Positions 28,201 through 40,200 of a DNA stretch of 64,000 nt are shown piece after piece. How positions within the stretch are numbered: the stretch's first letter is position 1; every line of letters starts with the position of its first letter. The notes beneath the pieces were generated by a model. That model ran no database searches and had not been told where the DNA came from. It was given only the letters and a program-made list of their open reading frames with translations. The stretch lies in assembly GCA_000727475.1 (NCBI GenBank), contig KL647333.1, forward strand, positions 1 through 64,000, written 5' to 3'. Position numbers and translations under genes: made by a program. Origin of the DNA: Sarcocystis neurona. Taxonomy: Eukaryota > Apicomplexa > Conoidasida > Eucoccidiorida > Sarcocystidae.

Positions 28201-31200
28201 AAAAACTCACCTGTGCAGCAGCGTGCTAAATCTGGGCTGTGCGACCGGGGGTAACCAGTGAACCCCACGTGGGTGCACGGTCTCCTGAGCCACTGCTACG
28301 CTGCACACCGAGTCCGGCATTGTGCTCAAGCATCAGCCAACGACCTCTTCCTCTGTGTCCTCCTCGCAAAACCATTCTGCCACACCACTCGCATCTGAGG
28401 CAGGCTATCTATACAAAATCTAAAGCTCATCAGCGCGCCCAAAGCGGTACAAGGCACGCTATTGAAACTAAATGCAGAGGATTCTGATGTGTCGGGCGCA
28501 AATTTCGTGAGCTGTGGGGGTGTCGAATTGTCCGTTTCTTCTAAGAAACGTGCTGGAGCACGGTCGTGAACAAAATTCAGAGAAACTCATAAATGTGATT
28601 GGAAGCCAATCTATTTCAAATTTTAAACGAACAGCTGCGCAGGTAGCAAGGCGCACGAAACCTGCTGGCGCACGAATGCGGTAGCGACAGGTCGATCGTA
28701 CATGATAGCTGATGTCTGCGCATGCAAATCTGCGGATATTCCGCAGCGGACGGAGCCACAAACTATCAAAAACCTGCCTCAAGCCGAACAGACAAAATGT
28801 GCTCCAGTGTTCTGAGTTGTATACTTCCTTTGTCAGAAGTATTCCGCGGCTCAGCCAGTGTCTCCGGAGACCACGCGTTCGATCAACAATGTACACGAAC
28901 GTCTGCACCCCGCATCCGATGGACAATTTACAAATTGCAAACACGCCGGAAGCGGCAAAACAGTGTACTTGTCTAGTGAAGCCTTCAGCGTCGTGCCGAA
29001 TCTTTGTTGCGATGCGCAGGTTCTGGTGACTCAGTCAGAGCACTCATTTCCTTTCACCAAGACTTTCCCGTCCAATACGCAGTAGCGATTTTGACCCCAC
29101 GAACAAGAACGCATGGTTCTGTATGATGCAGACTGTGACGGAATGCGGCATGAAACAGTGACGAAGTCTCGAGCCAGCAGAACTCTCAACGAGCTAGGGC
29201 CTTCAAACTCTTAGCAATCTGCGTGGGCCCAGGCGCGTCGCTCCGGAAAATGGAATTCCTGCTCCGACAGAGCGAACGCACAGATACAGCATCGTGATGT
29301 GAGATACTGCCTGAATGCCTGCCGTGCACGACTACCGTCAGACTGCGACCTCGACATCTTCCCTTCGTCTTGAAAAAGCCAGCTCATATGAAAAAACTGC
29401 TGTCCACTTGCCCGTTGAGGAGCCAGGTATTCCAGGGAAGGCACCCCTTCGCATCCTCAGAATCGACAAGGCAAGCAAAATTGGTTCCTTACATCTGCCT
29501 CATCCATCTTACTTTCGTAGGGCAGCAGAAAGCTGTTGAAAAATGCATCAGCACTCCGTCGAAAAGTAGTTGCTGCCAGTCTCGCATCCATGTGACATCC
29601 CGATAAAACTCCCGGACTCAGCTTTGTATAAGAGTAGGCCAATCAAATTCTAGTTGCTCCAGAGCACAAGATGCAGAACACATTCACAAAAAGTCGCCCT
29701 TTTTGTGACTCGAGAAGTCTTTACAAAGTCAGATAGACGCACTAGCGGAAGCCACCGTGCTGTAGCTTGTCAGGGGCCTGTGTTGAAGGACAGTGGATCT
29801 GGGCGGACACGGCTAATTTAGCCTCCCCACACAGAGGCAGAGTTGGCTTTGAAAGCCCCGAAGTGTTGACTGAGAGAAGGTAGAAGCAATTGCAGTGAAC
29901 GTCTGCACGCGTCAACCGGCTTGCCCCCAAAGCAGTTATGTTGCTTTGCTGTATGTATGATTCAGGCAGAATCGAGTCGCGTTAAATTGGGAGTACCCTT
30001 CAAAGCTTTTTGTCATGTCATAGCGCCTGCATATGGTTTCAGACCACCACAATGCCAGTTCCCTAGGACCGTTTTCAAACACGAATTTACCGGCACCGTG
30101 GAGAATTCTCCTTGAGGGTGAGTGCCCGCAACTCAGAGACACTAAAGCCTTCAAGTGGGATTTCGAATTTACTTGGAGTGCTCAGGCACGCCCCAGCAAA
30201 CACCGATCTTCGTCTAGATAACAGAAGAGCCCAAACGCCACAACACATGTTGGCCCACATTAAACGTGAGCAGCTGGTCTGTCGAGACACGTCGAGATGC
30301 GGGCCAAGTGGTGGCCCTACGGTCTTTGCGTTTCTGTTTCGCACCCTCGTTTCGTAACAAGGTGTTCTACCTGGATGCAATCTCACAAACGGAACAGCCG
30401 TCAGCGTGCTCCCCAGCAGCCCGTATAGAACTGGGCACTGCTACAGTGGACAACTGCACATGATGGATTTGAACCGCTTAGCGTGCAAAAGTTCTCCTCG
30501 TTAACGGTTATGGCCACCCTCGCCGCCTCTACCCTCCAAGTGAGCCTTAAACCTGTGTCGAAGCAAATCGTTCTCTCCTCTCGACCACACGAGGTGTAGA
30601 CTTGCCCTCTGCTATATTTGACGGGACATCCAAAACAACCTCTCCCTGCTCGTTGATGAAGAATTTTTTGTCCAGCCACAACAAACAGGCGAATAATGCT
30701 CCCCCGCCTAATCCAGTACAAAAGTAATCATGTACGTCTTTTCCAGCCGCTGTTCTGGACCGCGCTCATCGGACACTTCACACTCTATTACTTTAGCGGA
30801 GGCAGAGTCGTCCGCCTTCTCGAGGCTGCGTCGGCACGAAGCCAACGCACTAAATGCGCTCACGACCTGCGCACGTTTAGCCAGAAAAGCTGACCCCTGG
30901 ACCTTTCCAGAATCGTGGTGACACTCGCGTGATCCACCAGTGTATGTAGTAGACCGCGCAAAGGAAATACTGCACTCCACGGTGCCGTCTCTTCCAAATG
31001 TTTCTCCTTCGTCCACGCCGCATCGGTGCCTCAGCTGTCTTGTTGTTTCATGCAACTGACTAGTTCTGCTCTATCATACTCTTACAGCTAGATCCTGCCG
31101 CACGCACCCATCCGCCCGTTTGACTCTAGTACAGTAGCTTGTAGTCTGCAAGTCAGCAGGCAGCATCTATTTTTGTGGACCTTCTTTGCATGCTAGTCGA

Positions 31201-34200
31201 AGACTGCAAAGAATGTCAATGCGAGAATCTTATCCGCAGTTCCGTGCCCAAATTGAGCGACGCGACTGTGGATGCACGAATTACGGAGACACTGCCGCGT
31301 TGCACACCCAGACTGGCATTGTGCCCATGCGTCAGCTGTCGAACCCTTCCTGACCCTCACCCGTGCAAAAATGCCCTTTGACACCGTTCTCGCCGCATGC
31401 TCCCAGTAAAGCCTTGCAGTTCAAGAGCACCGCCAGAACTGCACACGGCTTGCTGTGTTGCTGAATTGCACAGGATTTGACGCTGGTGCTGCGTTGTCTG
31501 TCACCTGCTCTGAAATGTGTTCGAGCAACGATGTCGGTAGTATCCATGCAAAAAGACGAATACAACCTCAAAATGCCCTATATCAAAGGAGAAATGTGTT
31601 AACTGAACCATACTTTTCTGGCAGATCCACGCATGAGGCCAGGCAACGCACAACTGCCGGAGCGACAGACAGGTCACCCATGGTAACCTGTCTGGCCGTG
31701 CGTGTTGACCTCCGGATATTCTGCAGCAGACGTAGTCATACGTATTAAATGCCCGTCTCATGCTGTACTACAAGCATGTGGGACGTTTGCTCCTGCATTG
31801 GATCCTAGAGTAGCTTTGTCAGAAGTGTTCTGCAGCCCACTCAGTGCCTCCTGAGGCCAAGCATCCGACGAGCGATTTACAAGCACATCTACAGTCACAG
31901 TGCTCCACAGATGATGCACGAACCCATGAACCATTCAACGTTGTGCCGGAATTCTGCTGCAGTGCGCAGGCTCTTCTGGCGCACTTACTCCTCTTCACCC
32001 ACGGCTACTCGGCCCAAGCACTCTAAGGAATCCGACCCCATGACGGAGTACACAGGTATTGGCCAGATTCGAAATGTGCCAAACTGTGGAAGAAAACTAA
32101 GAGAGAGCGTCGACGTAGCAGAACTGGTGACGAGCTTCTCTGGTCCGACTAAACCGGAAGGAATACCGTCGCAACGCCCTTCTCCTATTCTGACAAATGC
32201 AACTCCATTTGTCGTGGCGTGGCCTTTCATCTTCGCCTGTCGCGTTGTCACCAGCAAGGACATGAGAGCACGAAGAGAGTCAACGTGGGCCAGCTGAGGT
32301 GTCGCATGCTTGATGCTCCAGGTCGCCTAAGTGCACAGACTCTTGACACACTACTGCCTTAGTGCTCCTTTTCGATGGGCAGAACTGCACCTCTAGTGAC
32401 CCTTTCACTCCTACCTCCTCAAAATGGTATTCTCGTAAAATCTCGCCCCTCTGTATTTGTCCCCGTGATCGATTTTTCTGAGTTGCACAGTGGGCTGTCT
32501 AGACACCTAGGACAAGACAAGAGGGTACTAGCGAAGTCAGACGCCTCAGGGCTGGTGCCACAACGACAATCAGCGCCCCTCTCATGTGGCTGCACAAACA
32601 TTTGAGAAAGGATGCCACTCAACTTTCAGCTGCAGCCACCCTTTTTCTACGAGGCCTCAAGGGCAATAAATCTTCACTTCAGTGTTTTACTTTTACACAA
32701 AGGTGTGCGCACGTCGGAGCATTCTGCCGCCGCCCAACACACAAGAGTGTGAGGACCCATGGCAGTATCCACTACCCGACATTAAAAAAAATTTGGCCTC
32801 GAGAGCACGCCCCAAACCTCCAACAATCTGTGCGTATCCAGGTACCAATCTTTGAAACAACGGGTGGAGTACACGCCCCACTGGCGATATGGCAAGAACA
32901 GACGCAAGTCGTGGGGCGGATCGCGCCACTGCACGCTCTCTGAAGAACCGCCGTGCACCCCCGTCGCCATGTGGGTACATTTCCTTGCGCAAACGCAGCC
33001 AAGACAACCCCCAATGCATCGCCAGGTCTCCTAGCAGGTCGCAAAAGCAGCAGCGAGAAAATCTCTTCCCATCTCTGCAATTGGAGAAGCAAGACGACGT
33101 TTACGTTAACATGTGCCTCATTCCACGTTGGTTTCTTGTGCTAGAAATTTCCCCTGGAATCAGAAACACCAGTTGGATCTACAGCGAACTGCCGCCGGGC
33201 TCGCTTACGCATAACAGCTAGACAGAATGATTCGCGTGATACAGGAAGGGTAGGCACCCGTCCTTCGGGAAAGGTACATCGTGGGCTAAAGTGACGAATT
33301 CGGCATCAGTGCCGCAGACACCTGTCCAGTGCTTCCAATGAAGGAGTGACCGGACACGGAGAAGTAGGTACAGCAGAAACCAGACGTTCCGTTCTTTATC
33401 CAGCCCAGGCAGAACCACAAGGATTTCAGCTTTGCCTGGCGCCAAGTTGCAGAGCAGCCTGACAACATCTCACCTTCTTTCACGCTCACGAAGCCTCTAT
33501 GCGGCCGGCTCAACGCCTCAGCCACAACCCTCGTGCCACAAGATCTCACAGTTTTGAATTGCCGAACGGCTTCCCTGTGCTGCTGAGTCTGTTTAGCCTC
33601 CGCGGGACAGGGGCAGAATTGAAAGCACCACAACCAAGCTGCAGTTGCACATACGACTCTTAGCAAAGAAAGAAAGAGTTGACGTCCGTGAACGTCTGTG
33701 CTTGCTGACCCACCTGCGCAGCACGAATCGTGCTTCTTTTTTGAGTCTAGGGTTCAGTCAGAATTGCGGAGTGTCAACACGAAATTAAATATTACCAAAC
33801 GTTGTGTCCTGTCATCGTTGTCGCATGTGGTTTTGATGCCACCGCAATAGCGTTTCCCTCCGACAGAGTTCGTGAACTGTTTCAGAAGTTATCCGAGTTA
33901 TATTTCATGGCGGCGAGTACGCACGCCCCAGCGTCTTTTAGCATCCAGTCACGCTTCTGACTCTCCATCCAGTGCGTAGAACACTAACCTGTCGAAAAAC
34001 GTGGTCTAAACCATAAAAGAGCACCGTTCTCCCGTTGCAGGCCAGCGCAACCTCCACTTAGGAGCTGCGTCCGCCCTGAAAAAGCGAGACAACTGATCGC
34101 TCCCTGATCTCCGTGTTTGTGCTTTTCGTTGCCGCATCCTGACACAGTTTATCACACCTGACGTACGCGGTCGAATACGCTGCGTCTGCTACCGTCCTCT

Positions 34201-37200
34201 ATTTGGTTCGTTACTCACTTCTGGCTGGTAAGACGTTCTCCTAGGTGACTGCAGAGCCTCATAAGGTGAACCCGAGGGTACAAACATTTGAATGCTTCCC
34301 CCGCTAATCGTGAAGGCAGCCCACAGCCTCCGTCCTGTGGTTGAGATTTCACATCAATACTGTTCGTGGTCATTCTCCGACCTGGTGAATTCTAGGGATC
34401 GAGTCTCGACCAGGGTTGCATTACACAACATACCCAGAGTCGTACCCTTCTGGTGGGTTCAAGCTTTTTAGTGCACGTAGTGAAACCACTCCAGTGGCTC
34501 GTGACACCCTTTCAGCGAATTCGCTCTTCATAGCGGTTCTCGCAGGTAGTTCACCATTCTATGTTCTCTGAAGAAGCACGAACAAAGTCTCTGTCTGCAG
34601 TGCGACATGCTCGTAGTGGACTCACCGGCTGCGAATGTTTTACCGGTTTGCCGTCTCCCATTTAAAATTTGGAGGACGACGACATGACCTACAGATACAT
34701 CTACTGGTTCACCAAAAATGGTTGCTTCACAGGGCCGTTGCTGCGTCCCCGCATATACTTCTTCTGCAGGGCGGAGCCGCCTGTTAGCTGCCCTGTCGCG
34801 GCACACGAATGACTTGTTTTGCGCTGTTAGGTTCTTCGAGTCACACGTGCTGTAAAAGGCTGTCATCCCTCCTTTTGCCATGCCGTTCGATCGACCACAC
34901 AAAGGGCAACAATCGCCAGTTGATTCAGTAGACATATCGAATGAAGCCGTGGATGAACCATTTCCAACGCCACTGCTGCCCTGCCCGGTGCCATTCGTGG
35001 TGTGCACCAGCCATCGACCTCTTCCGGAGCGACACCCGTGCAAAACCATCTTCCTCAGCTGCCGTCCCTGCCGCGCACATCTGGTTCCGGACTTCAAAAT
35101 TTCGGCCGCATTGTGGGCCGTACACGGCATGCTGATTGATCCGAACAGCCGTCGACTCTGATATCTTAGGACCAAACTCCGCGAGCGCGTATGGGGCGGC
35201 ATTGTCCGTCTACTGCCCCGAAACCTGGCCAAACACCGTCGTCAGAAAAGTCCAGGTAGCACGATAGACACCGTCGCGAGCGGCTCAGTTGCGAAGAGCA
35301 GAAACAACACAATGTGACATAACGGCAACTCACAGGCAGCGCACGAGACTGGAGCGCACGCGAATGCCGTAGCGATCGAGTTATCCCCTAATATACAGGA
35401 AATCCGTCTGTGTGCGCATTCGCGAATATTCCGGGCAAACAGCTCCAAAAACAGTAAAGCGGCTGCCTGATTTCGAGCTTCTAGTATGCTACCTGTTAGC
35501 TCCGGCTTTGTCCCGAGGGCTCCACAGCGTCTCCAGAGACCAACCATCCGAGGGACCACTTAAAAGCGCGTCTACATCCTTAGCGCTCCACTGCTGACGC
35601 GTGATCCCTTCAGTGGGGCGGCAGATCTCAGACTTGGATGCATTCGTTGCGCATACTCCTTTTCCATCCGCTTGTACTCTGTCCACGCACAGTAGCGGCT
35701 CCGAGCTTCCTGAAGAGGAAGCAGGTTTTCCCCTGTTGCAAGACGTGCCGGAATGTGCGACAAAAAAAAGAGGGAGCATCCAAGTCAGCAGGAGTCCCAA
35801 CGAGCTAGCCTCGCTCAGCAAAAAAGGAAAAGAAGACCGCCACATCCGCCGGATTATCCCGCCGAACACAACTTTTTTGCTGTGTCGGGGCTTCCCGTCT
35901 CCGCCTGTTGTCTCGTCAGCAGGGACGACTTGAGAGCAGGACGAAAGCACCATCCACACTGTAATAACGTGGGCCAGCTGGAGGGTTGCCAGCCTGATGC
36001 TCACATGTTCCAGCACTTCTCCACCTCTTCACACACTGCTGCGGGAATGCTCCTGTTTGATGGACAGCAGTGTGTCGCCTGTGCCCCTACCAGGCTTGCG
36101 TGTTCAACAACAACCCATCCGCCTCAAACCTCCTCCTTCTCTGTTCCTCCCCGGGACAGTTTCTCCCATCTTCTCAGTGGACTTTACACCAGGCACGAGG
36201 TCACAGGCCAGGTAAGGCGCCGTCCCAGTGGGTTTGAGACAGCCAGCTCTCTTCTCTGGTGGGCTGCAAACGAACAAGAAAAGGACGCCTTTGGATTTTC
36301 CGGTGCTACCACTCTTTCCCCATATTCTCTGAAAGGCCAGCTGTCTCCCATTCAGGGCTTCACTCTCGGCCGGAATTGTGCGGTGGGTGGAACGTGATTC
36401 CGCCGTACAGCGTGTGTATCCTTGGGTGACTCCGGCAGTGTCTACAGGTCGATGTCAACGGGATCAAGACTCCTCGCACACGCTCCAGCGGTAGCAGATT
36501 GGAGTCCCCGTCCAACCGCGATAATGCAACGACGCGTGGTCGCGTTGTGGCACGCTGCCTGAACAGTAGCCGCGCACCACCGTCGCCTGTTTTCTAGTTC
36601 GGCATTCTCCTCTTCATTCGATGTCTGCGAGCGTATCAACTGAAAACACTGCCAGATTACCTACGAAGACCCACGTGTTCCAGCGAAAACACCCGTCACC
36701 AACTCCTCCACCAGGTACGCAAGGATTCTCAGTCTTTTACATTTGCGTTTCCTCTCCCTCCACTCTTGGGTTGCGAAATTTCGTAGGAACATGAATCACA
36801 AACGCAGACAACAAGTGGATTTGTCGTTTCCAGGACCACTGACGAGCCCGATGGGACGCACCGAGTTCTCCCAGCGTACCACTTGGCGCCGAGACGCCTT
36901 TCACGTGATGGAGCTCATGCCCACCAGCGACAGGATTCAGCGTTTCCGCCCGCAGCACGTGCCAATACATTTTAGTGAAGAAGTGATTGCACAGCCGGCA
37001 GTGTGCACTACAGACGTCCCGCGTTTCCCTCGGTTGTAGACTCCGTGCTAAACCCCAAGAATTTCACCTGTGCCTGACGCTGTCCTGCAGAGCAGGCCAA
37101 CAACACAGTGTTCCCCTTCGACCTTATGAAGTGTTCATACGGCCGGCCTAATGCCTCAGGCACAGCCCTCGTGCCACAAACTCTCACAGTTTTGCATTAC

Positions 37201-40200
37201 CGAACGGCTTCCCTGTGCTGCTGAGTCTGTTTAGCCACCGCGGGACAGAGGCAGAATTGAACGCACCACAACCAAGCTGCAGTCCCACATACGATTCTTA
37301 GAAAAAAAGGAAAGAGTTGACGTCCGTGAACGTCTGTGCTTGCTGACCCACCTGCGCAACACGCAATCGTGCTTCTTTATTGAGTCTAGGGTTCAGTCAG
37401 AAATCGCCGTCGCATATGGTTTTGATGCCACCGCAATAGCGTTTCCCTCCGACAGAGTTCGTGAACTGTTTCAGACGTAATACGAGTTACATTTCATGGC
37501 GGCAAGTACGCAAGCCTCAGCCTCATTTTAGCATCCAGTCACGCTTCTGACTCTCCATCCAGTGCGTAGAACACTAACCTGTCGAAAAACGCGGTCTAAA
37601 CCATAAAAGAACACCGTTCTCCCGTTGCAGGTCAGCACAAGCTCTACTTAGGAGCTGCATCTTTGCTCTACTTAGGAGCTGCATCCGCCCTGAAAAAGCG
37701 AGACAACTGATAGCTCCCTGATCTCCGTGTTTGTGCTTTTCGTTGCCGCATCCTGACACAGTTTACCACACCTGACGTACGCGGTCGAATACGCTGCATC
37801 TGCTACCGTCCTCTATTTGGTTCATTATTCACCTCTGGCTGGCAAGACGTTCTCCTAGGTGACTGCAGAGCCTCATAAGGTGAACCCGAGAGTTCAAACA
37901 TTTGAAGGCTTTCCCCGCTAATCGTGAAGGCAGCCCACAGCCTCCATCCTGCAGTTGAGCATTCATATCAATACTGTTCGTGGCCACTCTCTGACCAGGT
38001 CCACTCTGGAGTCGAGACTTGCCCAATGCTGAGTTGCACAACAGATCCAAACCAAACGTCTCTCTGGAGCTGCTGTGGAGGTTTTTGTACTGCAAGACTA
38101 GTGAATCAATTTAAGCTTGCCTGCATGTGATGAAACAACTCTAGGAACTCGTTACACCCTCTGGGCAGCATACTTTTTGGCCGTCGTCACTAAAAGGCCC
38201 GCACTCTTTGTTTTGAGCAAAAGCACGACCGCACCCTATCTTCTCCATTTCGATGAAAGTGCCTGCCCGCGTTGTAAATGGACTCACCGCCTGCGTGTGT
38301 TCTGCCGTCTTGCCCTGGCAACCATCTGAGTTTCGACGGCATATTCCACCGGCGGCCCTGGTGACGCATGAGAAATGATTGCTCTATATCACGACCTCAC
38401 CCCCATTAGGGAGCCTGGCGATGGGGCGAGCAAACATCGTTTCTGCAAATCCTGTACAAGGCCTCAGCTCCCCTGTGGTGATATTATACGGAATAGTGCT
38501 GCGGTGACAGCAGTCTCGCAACGCCAAATGCTCTCATGCCGCCTTTTACACTTTGTTCATTCGCCTATAGCCTAAAGGGCACCAGCCGCCAGTTGATCCA
38601 GGCGCCCGGTCTTTCTCACTACCACTGGCGGCGCAAAGCCAGTTGCTCTCGCAGCCCGCCGCAGTCCAAGGCAACTTGATTAAAATTATTGAGAGAAGAT
38701 GTGATTGCACGATTTTCAGAGCCGCTTCTGCGCTCCGTAATCTCTGTCGCGATGCGCCCCGGCCATCGAGGTCTTCTAGATTCGCATCCGTGCAGAACAA
38801 TCCCTTTACAACTCTCGCTCCGTTCACGCGTTCCTTGCTCAAGATCGAAATGCATGCGGTTCGCTGCTTGCGTCCGGTTTCGCAGGATTCCGGTCGGCAG
38901 GACCCAAATTCCGTCACCAGTGCGGATGCCGCACTGTCCGTCTATCGGCCTGGAAATGCGCGACCACTGTTGCAAAGAAGAAAAATGCGATAGGAAACCG
39001 AACTGAAACAAGCGAAGAGCCACATTGCACCTTGAGGGAACAGTATCTCAGGCCTTTCGATGGGTGAGAACACGATGTGGCGACGAAGGATGGATCCCGA
39101 CACAGGATATCCGTGTGTGCCCATCTGCAGTTATTCCTAAGTGAACTGTGTCAGAAAAAACCAAATACCTACCTCGCGCTGCACCACTAGTACGCAAGAT
39201 GTTCTCTAGCGCTCTGGGTTGTGGAGTCGCTTTGTCAACTGTGAGTTTTCCGCAGCTCGTTCATTGTCCCCGGGGATTACGTATCCGATAGACGATCTGC
39301 AAACATGTCTACGGCAACGAAACCATACAAGTGAAGCGCGGGTCCTTCAGCGTCGCGCCGAAATTTCTGTTGCGATGAGATTCCGGTGAGGCAGTCGTTG
39401 CGCGCATTTCCTTCTGCCAAGTTCTGCTCGGTCCACGCACAATAGTCCGACTTCGAGGAAAAGGACGCACAATTTCCCCCGTTGCAAAACGTGCCGCAAT
39501 GTAGGAGGAAACGATGACGGACTCTCGAGTCAGCAGAATTCCCAACGAGATTCTGTTGCAAAGCAGAAGCAAACAAATACCGCCACATTCCCCGAGTGTT
39601 TCTACGAACACAACTTTACTTGCGGTGAAGCGGCTCCTTATATCCGCCTGTTATGTCATCGCCAGGGGGAGCGTGAGGGTCGGAGGAGAGCGTGAGCCAC
39701 AGGATGCAACAACGTGGGTCGTCTGGTGCGTTGCCTGCTCGATGGTGCGCTCTACACCGCGAGTGTTCGCATTACGCCCTCACGCCAAACGAGAAAGTCT
39801 GCCGAAATCTTTCTCTTCTCTGCTTACATCGGTGCCATTCTCCACGATTTCCTCAGTGGACATTGTAGGGACCTTGCACCAGACAAGGGTTCATACATGA
39901 CTTGAGGCGCCTCACTACTGTTGAGTTTGGGAGAGTCAGCCCTCCTCTCCCATGGAGTACACACACAAGCCGAAAAACGACAACAGCGATAATAAGGTGC
40001 TATTACGCTTTTCCAGTGTGCCTGCAATGGCACCGTATCTCTTGTTAAAGGTTTCGGATATTATGCACTCTTCGGAACATTCATCAACCGCCTATCGCGT
40101 AGACGCAACCGTACCTATGCCAGCATCCAACAATAGAAATCAACGAGATTGAAACCCCTTGAGCACCCTTGAAACTCTAAGCAATCTGCGTGAGCGCACT

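Larger units (their letters stand above)
33481..37130. repeat. Array unit 4 (best preserved frames)
   Basis: All five blocks are present: gamma 33850-34080, delta 34100-34360, alpha 34970-35220, beta 36055-36100, epsilon 36300-36390. On the minus strand a 175-codon frame (36016-35489) begins with a signal peptide-like segment (VITVWMVLSSCSQVVPADET) and a 234-codon frame (35232-34528) covers alpha. On the + strand 35753-36397 is open for 214 codons and ends with LSPIQGFTL. The frames are not continuous, so at most a gene relic. Confidence 0.75.
37131..40140. repeat. Array unit 5
   Basis: The first about 880 bases (37139-38021) are nearly identical to unit 4. It also has alpha at 38640-38920, beta at 39735-39780 and epsilon near 39960-40060. 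It has lost about 50 bases relative to unit 4 near 37400 and gained a 24-base tandem duplication at 37641-37685. Frames over alpha (123-134 codons, minus) match those of unit 4 but are interrupted. Confidence 0.75.

Noticed and set aside
30440..30520. B-box-like GGTTCAAATCC on the minus strand (possible tRNA)
   Set aside because: The bases around it do not form a T-arm stem or acceptor stem, and no A-box lies at the right distance.
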